Positions 11,911 through 22,561 of a DNA stretch of 64,000 bases are shown piece by piece. The first letter of the stretch is position 1. Each line of letters begins with the position of its first letter. Both the position numbers and the translations under genes were made by a program. This DNA comes from Gymnorhina tibicen (Eukaryota; Chordata; Aves; Passeriformes; Artamidae). The notes beneath the pieces were generated by a model. It had not been told where the DNA came from. It did no database searches and saw only the letters and a list, made by a program, of their open reading frames with translations. Location of the stretch: positions 584,913-648,912 of the forward strand of contig VXAZ01003270.1 of assembly GCA_013399875.1 (NCBI GenBank). The letters are read 5' to 3'.

Positions 11911-14058
11911 TCATGTCTCTCTTGTACTGGGCATTTAGGTCTATGAGTGCACCAGACATCAAAATTCATCTAGTTCTATTCAATATCACTAGTGGGGAAT
12001 GGAAAGATGTTCAATTCACCTGAACATAGATACCCACGGTGGGATTCAGTTGTCTAAACACAGATGTTTTGTTCTATTTCAAAAAGGTCTGCAGTATTCC
12101 CCATGCCCTCCAGCTGCCAAGCACCAGATCATATTTGCCATCCTATGTGAATATCTTGGAAATTTTGTGGTTTACTAGAAGCCACAGACAATCTAGGTTT
12201 AGACATTGATGTAATAATAAACCTTAGACAGCAAACCACCTTTCATTTTCTATGTATTATAACTTTATATATAACTCTGTTATATAACTTTATCCACATA
12301 GGCTAAGGTACCCCTTGGAGTCATCAGAATTTCTACCAGAGGCAGTTCAGAGGACGAAATTATCTCCTTCCATTTAACCAGATGAATTAAAGTGAAATGT
12401 TATGAACATGTCCTCACCCCTTCTGATCACTCACTCCTTCTCCCAGACTTACATAGCCAAGGCCAAAAGCACAAACAAATAAAGGAACAACAAAAGAAAA
12501 GTGCAATCCTAAAATACCTGAGAATTAAAAACAGGAAATGAAGAGCTGATTATAGGTCATTTTTTTCTCTCCTCCAAATTTCGCAATAAATAACATGCTT
12601 TAGTAGTGCTACGTTATTAGTATCTCCCAGTGATTTTGTTTACAAAGCCTCTCATTATTACCCACTCTCTCAATGTGCACTTTAAAAAATGTGAATCACA
12701 TTAGCGTGATTGCATTTGCATTAAACACATGGTTAGTTTTTTAAAAGTACAAATGCTTGTAATTTTATGACACACCCGCATGAATTATAAAATGATGCAT
12801 AATAGAACTTTGCTTGATTTCATAATTACCTGTTGTTATCCCTGGCTAATTAAATATTCAGCACTCCATGTTAATCCTGAAAGTCTCTCTGGCGTCTTCT
12901 CTTCCCTTTTCCTGACTTTTTTTTAGCACATTCCATTGAGCTACAAGTTATTTCATGGAATCTCTAGAAAGAAAAATGTTCAACAACTATGGATATATGC
13001 AAATCTTCAAACAACCATACCCAAAGTTAAAAGTGGAAATTTCAATATGTACCTATTATTTCTGGCAGGCATATATTACATTGCTTTGATCATATTTCTT
13101 TACTAAGCTTCCTCATCTAGTTGAAATAGAGCCTCTTAGAGCTATTTTCCCCCTCTTTATTTTCTCAGAAAGTTACCTTGTATTTCATACAGCTTAGTCT
13201 TCTAAAATAGACTGTTCTCGATTCATCCGTGGTACTATATGAGCATCTAAAGATACTTGGAGGTATGAGGAATTTGAGACTTGAAATATCCTTTTCAAAA
13301 ATAGAAAGTGTGGGAGAATAATTATTGTATTATAGTACTTTAATTTATATGACTAAAATGACCAGCCTCGCTATCATTCAAGTTAGCAGCAAGTTCCTCA
13401 GTAGCTTCAGACAGAATATATTATTAAAGCATACAGAGGTGCTGTTACTTTCATAGCAGGCAGAACTCGTTTTTTAAAGAATGAAATATGTGACCTAGGC
13501 AAATCATCAAGCAGCTTATTTTGCCATCAGAAAGAGAGCACAGTTTTCCTTCTGGTGTTTCACTTCAACCCCAACATAGACATCTTCAGGAGGCGTCTCC
13601 AAGTCAGCTCATTTCACCTCCCTTGCTCTGCTGTCTGTAGAGGAAGTTAGTTTTGGCTTGGGAGGCAGCTCATTTGGCTACACATAAACATCTGGTGTAG
13701 ACACACCATGTGGTATTCAGCCAGAAAGGCAAGAGGTTTACCTTGGCTCTTCTGTCAGATACAAACTGTATTCTGATGTCCCAGATATGGTAGGGAAAAT
13801 TAAGAGCAGCCAATACCTGCATTTAAGCTACTGAATCAGCTTTAGAATTTTGCATTTGTAGCTGGCTAGAGATAGGTAAGAAATGCTATGAAACTGTCCA
13901 CTGTGCTTCTTTTAGTAATGAGTACAGGTAGGTCTTTCCCAAGAAAATAACCTGTTCTCCTGAACAAGCACTTGCAACATATGGAATCATAGAATTTAAA
14001 TTTTAGTTTCAGTTCTTTGCTTCATAATTTGTTTAAGCTTAAAAAAATGACAAATTAA
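11911..14058. other. Unique non-coding DNA with a candidate conserved element
   Basis: No gene or repeat recognised. The part at about 12690-12900 is a candidate conserved non-coding element: an octamer-like ATTTGCAT at 12714-12721 and a TAATTAAAT homeodomain-type motif at 12847-12855 lie in a low-complexity-free context. Confidence 0.5.
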
Positions 14059-14273
14059 AAGAAAAAAACAAACAAACAAAACAACAAAGCCACTGTCCTG
14101 GTTTCAGCCAGGCATTAAATAAAAACAAATGCAAACAACCCAAGAAAACCCAAACCAAACAAAATCCAGAATCTAAACCTCCCCAAAAACCCACAACCAA
14201 ACCCAAAGCAAAAAAAGAAACCCCACACACCAAAGCCCATCAAAAATAAAACCTAAATAACCCCCAAACTTTT
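14059..14273 (+). repeat. A/C-only low-complexity tract
   Basis: About 215 bp built almost wholly from A and C on this strand (AAACC, AAACAAAC, CCCAAA words), with very few G or T. There is no fixed period. It is interrupted near its start by 19 bp that match the terminus of the LTR family at 4434. The opposite-strand open frame here is an artefact of base composition. Confidence 0.85.
14094..14112 (+). mobile_element. LTR terminal fragment in an A/C tract
   Basis: TGTCCTGGTTTCAGCCAGG matches the expected first 19 bases of the ERVL-type LTR family seen at 4434-5058, then the sequence passes straight into A/C-rich repeat. It is too short to be certain; chance is unlikely but a recombinant or truncated insertion is not proven. 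Confidence 0.45.
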
Positions 14274-16399
14274 GCTGCAGAAAACTTAGCTCTTATACAG
14301 GCCAGATATTGCATTTATGATGCCAGTGTTGTTCCCAAGCCCAAGCATTTGCTATGTATATTAAAAAAAAAAGTTACTTTGAGAAAGTGGATGAAATGTA
14401 ATATCTTCTTTACTGCTTTACCTATCTTGATCTCATCCACATCACACTGTTCCTGTATGTATACTCAGCCTAAATTTAACATCTCGGTTTTAAACTGCTG
14501 TAATACTACTACTTTCAGCACATTTAGTGTGTGTCTTGTACTGTGTAAATGAAAGGGGTGTCAATCATTATGCTTTTAGATTCTTGTATTTCTCAGTTAA
14601 TAATGATGATCTTTGAGCTTGGTCCTGAAAGTAATCATTCATGTGAGTAAAATTAGGCATATATAGATTTGCATTTGTAGGATTAGTAACAATGTAAGCT
14701 TTGGCATTGTTGGGTTGCCACGCAAATGCTTAGCAATTCTCCCTTTAATTTCTTCCAATTTTATTCCCTTCCATATCCCCACACCTTCTTAGACAGGTGG
14801 ACTTATAGCCAATTTCTGTGAAGGTTTAATGCTTTGCAAATCTGAACCCTTAGATATGCTTCTCTTAAATCCTGTTTGAACCTTTAAGACTTCATTGCAG
14901 CTAATCTTATCACAGAAACTACGTTGGAAATGAAAGTGTTAGCTCCAGTTATACAAACCTTTGATGTGAGTTGTTTTCCAGCATACCACCATTGGAAAAG
15001 ACAAAATCATCACCAAGATGCATGTGTATGGGCCCATTCTCATCTTTCATGTATTATGTAAATAGGATTTCTTGATTAGACATTTAAAATAATCCATTCT
15101 CTCTCATATGTTTATCCTTTTATTAAGTGTACATAGCAGAGCCATTTTCAGTGCAGTCATTATTGTTAGTTTGCTCCTGCTCTCCACTCCTCATGAGCTT
15201 TCCCTTAGCTTGGTGCCTTGTATGAAATGCACCAGCATAGAGAAGGCAGAAGAATAATAACAACAGAGATGAAGCAAAAAATAATAACTTACATTTTAAC
15301 AGTGGCCAGTCTAGAGATCCACAATCAGTAGCACACAAAGCACTTTGGCATGGTTCAATTCAATATCTTTTGTTGTCAGATTGCAGACACATGTTACAGT
15401 AATGGAAGTGTTATTTCCTCTGATAACCACAGTAATTTATCAGAATACTTCTTCTTCTTGAATATTATTTTCCCCTGGTTTTGCTGCATTAAAATAAATT
15501 AAATAAATTTAGATCAGTTTTGGCTCAACTCTCTTACTACTTTGTCAAAGTCTTTTAGAGCAAACCTCAGATGCAGTTGTTCTTGTCCTCTGTGGCAACA
15601 GTCATCGCAAACATCATTAAGTATGTGAGGTCTCTCCCTTAATTAAGAACTAAAAGGTTTCATTTCCTAAAACAAAAGCATGTGGCAGGTTTTATTGATC
15701 TGGTCTATGTTGCCAACTGAACACATTAGCAGGGGTTATTGATTACTCTAGCGGTAATGAGCTCTGTTCCTTGTCAGGTAAAGCACATATTCCTAAGATC
15801 TTTCCTAAAGAGGCCTATATTTGCATTCACATTCACCAAGTCATACAATGAAGGGGGTTTTTAAAGTCTTTGTTGCCTATGCATCATTTTTTAAAATTTA
15901 ACAGCAATCATTAGAAAGGTTATTTTCCAGTCATTATCTTGTTATAATTCTTTCTGAATGCTACTGAGGCACTTAGGAATGAACTAAAAAAAAATAGGAA
16001 TGAACTGAAAAAAAAAAAAGATGCACAGCATTGTTTTTTTCTAAATATAAGCACATATGACTACTACTGCTTTTAATAACCCCCAGCAAACAAACCATCA
16101 TTATATGTTAATGTGAAGTTGTGATAAATAATTTCCTAACAGAATGCATAGGATCTTTCCCCAATTTTGAAAGAATACTTTCAGACTGACAACTGTCCTA
16201 GTTAATTACTTAATAACATTTAGTTCAAATTTGGTTCTGGTACTAAAAAAAGAAGCTACTTATATTCAATAGCACTTCTTTGGAGAAAGATATGATAGAT
16301 AAAAAGGGCCCTAATAGTGTCTGGCTTTCTTCAGACAGCTGGAAGTCCTGGCCCTCATGGGTAACTGAAACCAGCCTGATCTCTGCTGAGGGAAAACAC
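14274..16399. other. Unique non-coding DNA
   Basis: No gene recognised. It contains a small tandem of TAGGAATGAACT followed by A runs (15974-16018, period 21) and a possible conserved block at about 15690-15850. Confidence 0.5.
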
Positions 16400-17760
16400 A
16401 GCAGAGCTGAAGCAATATGGGAGGTTTCTGGAGTGCATTGTTGACAACTTCCTGGCACAGGTGGTCGAGAAGTTGATGAAGGGAGCTGCTTTGCTGGATC
16501 TCACAATTACAGCAAATGATGAACTGGTCAGGAATGTGAAGGCTGGGGGAAGTCTTGACCGCAGAGATTTGGTGGCGTTTGTGATTCTGAAAAGAGGAAG
16601 CAAGGCATAAGCAAGGTCCGGGAGAGCTGACTGATTTCCAAGGGTCACTTTTTCCAAGCTTGTGTATGGTCTATCCCAGTATGTGGAAAATCAAGTAAAG
16701 GTGACAAGATATCTGCATGTATGAACATGGATTGAATCCTGCTTGTATTAACTACAGTGAAATGTGAAAAAAAAAAGCAAGAATATGAGAGGTGGAAGCA
16801 GGATAATACAGAAAGAGTAGAGACACTCTCCAAGTGCAAAGTTGTGGTTAGGAAATCCAAAACTCATTTGGAGTTGTATCTGTCAAGGCTTCAACAAGTA
16901 TATCAGCAGCAAAAGGAAGACCAGAACTATCAAGCTGCTGCTGAACAGTGCAGGGAATGTGATGTAATAGAACATGGAAAATATTTAGTCTTTACTGCTA
17001 AGACTTATCTTCTGGGACTCCAGGTTCCTCAAATCTGTGGGAAAGTCTGGAGCAAAGAGTTACTCTCAATAGAAGAGGATCAGATTTGGGAATATTTAAA
17101 GAAAATGAACATCCAGAAGTCTAGGGGACCTGGCACTCATGACAGCTGATGGAGCTTTGAAAATGTTATTCCAAGGCCACTCTCAACTGCCTTGGAAAGA
17201 TCATGGCAACTGTAAGAGATTCTTGGGCAGTGGAAAAAAGCAAACCTATGAAGACAGGCAAGAATGAGGATAGGGAAACTACAGGCCCATTATCCTCACC
17301 CGAATCCCTGGGAAGATGAGAAAGCAAATAATCCCAAAATACATTTCCAATCATATTAAGGAAAATAAGCCTTTTGAGACTAGTCAACATTAATTTACAG
17401 AAGGAAAATCAATTACATACATTGGGTTTTTATCTTATATAAGTCATGTATGTTATAGCAAATGCCTGAATAGCCTGGTGGCCTTCTGCAAAGAAATCAC
17501 TAGCTCAGCAGATTACTGTTGTTGCTCATGTTGACTTCAGATTTTGACACAGTCTCCAATCAAATCCACATGAACAAACTGATAAAGTATAGTTTAGAAA
17601 AGTGGTTAGTGAGACGAATTGAAAAGTAGCTCAGCTTCCAGGCCCAAAGAGTGGTGATCAGATGCCTCCAGTCCAGCTGGAGGCCAATCACTGGTGGTGC
17701 ATGCCAGGTTTTCAAACCAGGGTCAGTTCTGCTCAACTCCAACATGCTTGCAGTTGTTAC
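16400..17760 (+). pseudogene. CR1 LINE ORF2 remnant (reverse-transcriptase region)
   Basis: This is a decayed plus-strand CR1 element covering the linker between endonuclease and reverse transcriptase and the first RT motifs. Recognisable pieces of the CR1 ORF2 protein occur in order across changing frames: a LLDLTITANDELVRNVK-like stretch near 16492, KTHLELYLSR near 16860, then VWSKELLSIEEDQIWEYL near 17044. An NYRP-like motif is broken by frameshift near 17275, IPGKMRKQIIPK-like sequence lies near 17300, and a motif A remnant ending FDTVSN lies near 17540. Frameshifts and stops are frequent; the catalytic YADD region and 3' tail are absent. The 130-codon frame at 16757-17149 is the longest surviving piece and is not a functional gene. 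Confidence 0.88.
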
Positions 17761-19575
17761 AAAAACCACCTGCAGATAGTTGCAGTTTTCGTGGGGGTTT
17801 TTTTTTGCAGTGTTTTTTGGCAGAAAAAAAAATAGCATTTTAATGATGATTCTTGATGACTGTAAATTTGGAAGCATTGTTAACACACCAAAAGATCAAA
17901 ATATATTTTACAGAGGAAAATATAATACAGAAAAACAGTGACATAGTGAAATGTAATCATTTAAGGCATATGTTCCTGCACATATGTCTTGAATTTTCTT
18001 GATTTAGACAGGTCTGGAGGCTAGCTATTTTAGGTTATTTCCACAAATAATTAAGAGACGGGCACCTCTAGACTGAGATACAGAGTCCCAAGGGAATAAA
18101 TCATTTTCTGGGGAGCCTTCCATTGACTGTAAATACCGTTTGAAGAGTGTGTCTAGTTACCAGATCTGTTCTACAAGATGAATAAAATACATTTTGGCCA
18201 TAAAGTGGAAGCTCATCAGTTGAACTTTGCAAAATTTACTGGTACACTTATGTTTAATCTATTTCAGCAATTGAATGCAGTTAGCCCTGTGTATCACCCC
18301 TAAACAGCTGCAGCAGTTCTGATGTCTGCTGAAATTGTGAATTCTTTTCTCTTCTTTTGGCTTGGCAACCTAATATTCATATTAAACATGCCCTGCTCAG
18401 CGATGTGAATACAAAATACTTTTTCTTTTTCCCAGTGAAAACCTGTCAGCATTTGCTTGGCAACCTTTAATGGGTTCTTTGCAAATATGACCATAATGGG
18501 AAGTCTTCCAGCATTAGCTTTATCTCAGCAAAAATCCACAGATATGATTTAGTGAAGCAAGGAAAGGCCCAGAGAACCTTTGTAATTCCCCATATCCCAA
18601 GTCCATTCAAGGAGCAGAAAATACAATACACCCCCTAGAAATAGCTGTGTGAGTATCAGTAGTTTTAGAATGTCACTGTGATTAAGGTGTTCTTACATAT
18701 AGGGATAATTCTAATTTATTTGGAGTTTGAGAGAGACAGACATTGAAAGGAATGCTAAATTTTTAGTCAGTTAGAGGATAAGGGTGAACCACCATCATGA
18801 CAAAGTCAACATAAAGACAGATTCCTGACTATACCAGTAACATCATATTTTTTTAAAACTATACTGGAAATGAATCACCAATCACAGACAAGATTTTATC
18901 CGGAATATTCAGTATACATCTACATTGCCTGCTGTTACAGAGTTAGGAACAAGTTTGGAGAACTTGTTATAAACAAGTCAGACTTGGTTCTCCGCACTGC
19001 TTAATTGTCAGCTCACTCTCCAGATCTTTCCTGAAGCACTCCAGCAAGTTTTCCACAAGTTATCTCCATTCCAGTTCAGGGAACAATACTGCAGATTCTC
19101 TCTCCATAAGGCAGTGTATATATAACTGCATAAGGTCTGTCTGATACAATTCTCCTTAGTCCCAAAATATTATCCAAACCTGTTTCGTGCCTTTGACTAC
19201 TCACATATGTAATATGCCAGTGCACAGAAGCCATAGTCTCATTTTCATGCTATAGAAACTTTTCCCTATCAAATTGCAATATAATCCTTGCATAATTTCA
19301 GGCACATTGAAATTATTCTCACTAGCACTACTGCAACACATGTTAATAATTTTGCATTTTATATTTTAGGGGCACTGTCTGAGTCTGAAGATGCCAATGG
19401 TTACTGTATGCCTGTAGATGTACCCAGCCTGCCAGAGAGGAGCTGTGCCTGGCACAGCATAGACATGAACCAAAGAGTTCTACCTGGCATCAGGTCCAGG
19501 GGCTGCTCCTTGACTTTCTTGTATTCATCAGAATAGACACACTTTTAGGCTGCAGAAACATTACATCAGACCAAT
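17761..19575. other. Unique non-coding DNA
   Basis: No gene recognised. GCTTGGCAACCT occurs twice, at 18360-18371 and 18455-18466. A short G/T run lies at about 17788-17820. Confidence 0.5.
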
Positions 19576-19775
19576 AGCAAAAAAAAACCAAAAACAAACA
19601 AAAACCACAAAAAAACCTAAAAAACCTCCACCAAACCCAAACCAAAACAAAACCAGCAAATAAAAACCAACCTCCAAAAAAACCACAAAGAAAACAAAAC
19701 AACACAAAAAAAAAAACCCAAACCAAACTGAAACAATACCAAAAAATCCCAAACCAACCAATCAACCAAAGGCAA
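19576..19775 (+). repeat. A/C-only low-complexity tract
   Basis: About 200 bp nearly free of G and T on this strand, with words such as AAACC, CCAAACC and CAAAAC. It is the same kind of tract as at 14.06 kb. Two overlapping opposite-strand frames rich in Phe, Gly, Val and Trp are composition artefacts. Confidence 0.88.
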
Positions 19776-22453
19776 AAACCAAAAGCCCATAAATAAGGAG
19801 ATCAGGGATTTGGATTTACTGCTTTACAAGACAAGAAAAAAAGTGTTAAAACATATTAATTCCCAAAGGGCACTTAAGTATTGCCTATAAACATACCTGG
19901 GTTCTAAAAATCAGAATTATTTATTAATTTATCCAGTATTTTCGAACCTTTTCCAGTTTGTAGACATCTAACATTTCTTTAGGAGTCTTTGATATATTGA
20001 CGAAAATCACATAGGTGCTATTCTGTACATGGAATATAAACAGACCTCCTTTTTTCTCTGACGCTTCTTCCAGTCTCTTTCAGAGTAGTCCCCAGATACA
20101 CACTGGTCTGCAGACACAGGGGTTAAACCCTTAAATCCCTCATTGATAGAAAAACTGAGTGATCCAGAAGTAAAGTTAAGATGGGAAACACGAATATGTT
20201 ACTATTTACTTGATCACTGAGGTTCTGGATCTGAACATGAGGAGTAAGCTCAAATTTAATGTTATGAAGACTGTTATGAAAAAAATTATTTCACAAAACC
20301 ATTGTGATACCCAGGAAATGAATTGATGAGAGTATTATTGTCTTGATGGTGCAGAGAAACTCTTGAGTAAAATGTGTTCCTCTGGCAAAGTCAAATAATC
20401 TGAAAGTTCAGAAAAGAGAAAATTATTTTCCTGTATTAAAAAAAACCTGTAAAATACAGTTTAAAATTAATTCTCAGATCATAATTATAATTTAAAAACT
20501 TTATTTTCAAATATAATTCTAGATCACTCATGCCATGCTGAGATGCTACTTCTTATCTAACTGGGATTAAAAAAATAATATATTCTATGAATAGAATGAA
20601 AAATTGTTGTCACAAAAGAAAATGCAAAACCTATGACTCGTTCTAATCAAAACAGAAGCTCATGAACTCATATTCCTCAAATTTTGCATACTACTAAAAT
20701 TTTCAGATTGTTTATTTCTTTTGTAAGGAAAAATGTAAGATCTTACTGTGCACCCTTAGAATGTTACAGTTCTGTTCACTTAAGCATTACAGACTTTAGT
20801 TTTTCAGTTTTACTCTGTTGTTTGGGGGTGGTGAATAGTCGTCACTGGCCCCTCGCACAGAGTGCAGAGCTTTAGTATTCTCTGCTCCAGTCAGCCAGGC
20901 TGGAGCTTCACCACAGTCTAAGTGGGCAATCCCAGGAAACACCGTAGTCTAGATGTGTCCTCAAAAAAATTATCAAGAGGGGGATGTTGCACAGGAATTA
21001 AACCATAATTAACAGTACTAAGTGAAATTCAACTTTTAAAAGACAAAAAATTCAAGACCCTTTTAGTCTCAAAATAGGAAGGAGGAGGCAAATTCAAAAA
21101 CATTTTGTGGAATGCAAATTATTTTCAATAACCTAATTATAGTATTTTAATTAAAATGAAAAAATCTGTGCATTCCCCAAATGCCAATTCCCTGTAAAAA
21201 TTAGGATGGGATTCATTAAGCCTAATTTTAGTCTCCATCTGAGTCATTTTATGCTCCTTCAGCAGCTCATAGAATTAGGCAATGCTAGGAAGCTGTTCCT
21301 TTGGTTAATTCTGAATATCTATGCCAGAATGAGAGCCTACATTTTGTTGCTATCATTGTTCTTGTTATTGTCATATTCCGCTCAACCCAGCCCTCTGTGT
21401 TTGGCTATAAAACAAACTCAGAGGGACCAGTTCACTGTAGTCACGCCCACCACACATATCCAAAGGTGCCTAATGTAGAAACATCTGTTTTTCACAAGTC
21501 TGTTCAATACTAAACTGCATTTTTCTGCATAGGAGCAGGGCACAACAGCAACTGCAATATGGAAGCACCAGATTCTTGCTGTGGACAGGGAGCCTTATCC
21601 ACTGATGTGAGGCTGTTACTGTGGACTCAGTCTTCATGAGTGATAGAGAATGTGGTTTGCTGTTTTGCTAAAGGAGAATAAAATGAAGTCAGTTTAGTAA
21701 AATTTTATATTCTTTTTTAGGTCATTTATTTATTTTCCCAACAGAGATACTAAAACAAGAAACATGTTTTTAAATACCTGCTGTTTTCAACAAAGAGCAA
21801 ATGTTTGTGTATGTAAAATTATCTTTATAATCTGTAATTCTGTGTTGCATTCCCCTTCCCAGACAGGAGCTGAGCACCCACAGTAACCACCAAGCAGATT
21901 GATGACATCATTCTCAGTAATAAAAATGGGGTGGAGGATGCTTGTCTTCCAAAGTCCTCATCTACCTTTGTTCCTCAGGATGTGCAATTTTTCAGTATAT
22001 AATGAGAGGAAATGAAATTCATAATATCCTAATACCAGTTCTCAAAAAGTTTCTGTCAACATAATAGAAAACCAAACCCATCAAGAAATAAATGAGAGAA
22101 TATGAATACCTGGTTTCAGCATCTTTTCTAGAAAACAATATAAATTCTATCTATCTGAAACATTACCTACACCCCTGAAGTAAAATTCAAATGCTAGTCA
22201 GATGGCAAATAAACAAACACTTAATGGTTTTATTACCTGTATCCTTTTCTCTGTAGATAAGCAAGAGGTATCATTCAGTTCCTTTACACGGATGGCAGAT
22301 TAAGGCTTATTTGTCAATTACATGTCTCAGCATGTGAAATGTAACCACTAATCCATACAATACTGTGTGTTTCTGAAAAGCGTGAACAGAACACCTAGTA
22401 AGGGTCACCTGCTCTTTTTTTCCTTAAGTGTCTGTTTCATTAATTAGGGAAAT
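19776..22453. other. Unique AT-rich non-coding DNA
   Basis: No gene or known repeat recognised. Short open frames at 21206-21513 overlap each other in different frames and show no protein family signature. Confidence 0.5.
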
Positions 22454-22561
22454 ACATCTCCTCACAAAGCATTGAAAGAATTGAAAGCCCTACTTGAACT
22501 AGACTCAACATCTCCTCACAAAGCATTGAAAGAATTGAAAGCCCTACTTGAACTAGACTCA
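22454..22561 (+). repeat. Perfect tandem duplication, 2 x 54 bp
   Basis: Positions 22454-22507 and 22508-22561 are identical over all 54 bases, starting ACATCTCCTCACAAAGCATT and ending GAACTAGACTCA. The bases just outside (22453 T against 22507 A; 22562 T against 22508 A) do not match, so the unit is exactly 54 bp. No divergence means a recent event, or an assembly duplication. Confidence 0.97.

Noticed and set aside
19490..19765. Minus-strand frames rich in Phe, Trp, Val and Gly resembling a membrane protein
   Set aside because: Caused by A/C-only sequence read backwards; the residue pattern follows base composition.
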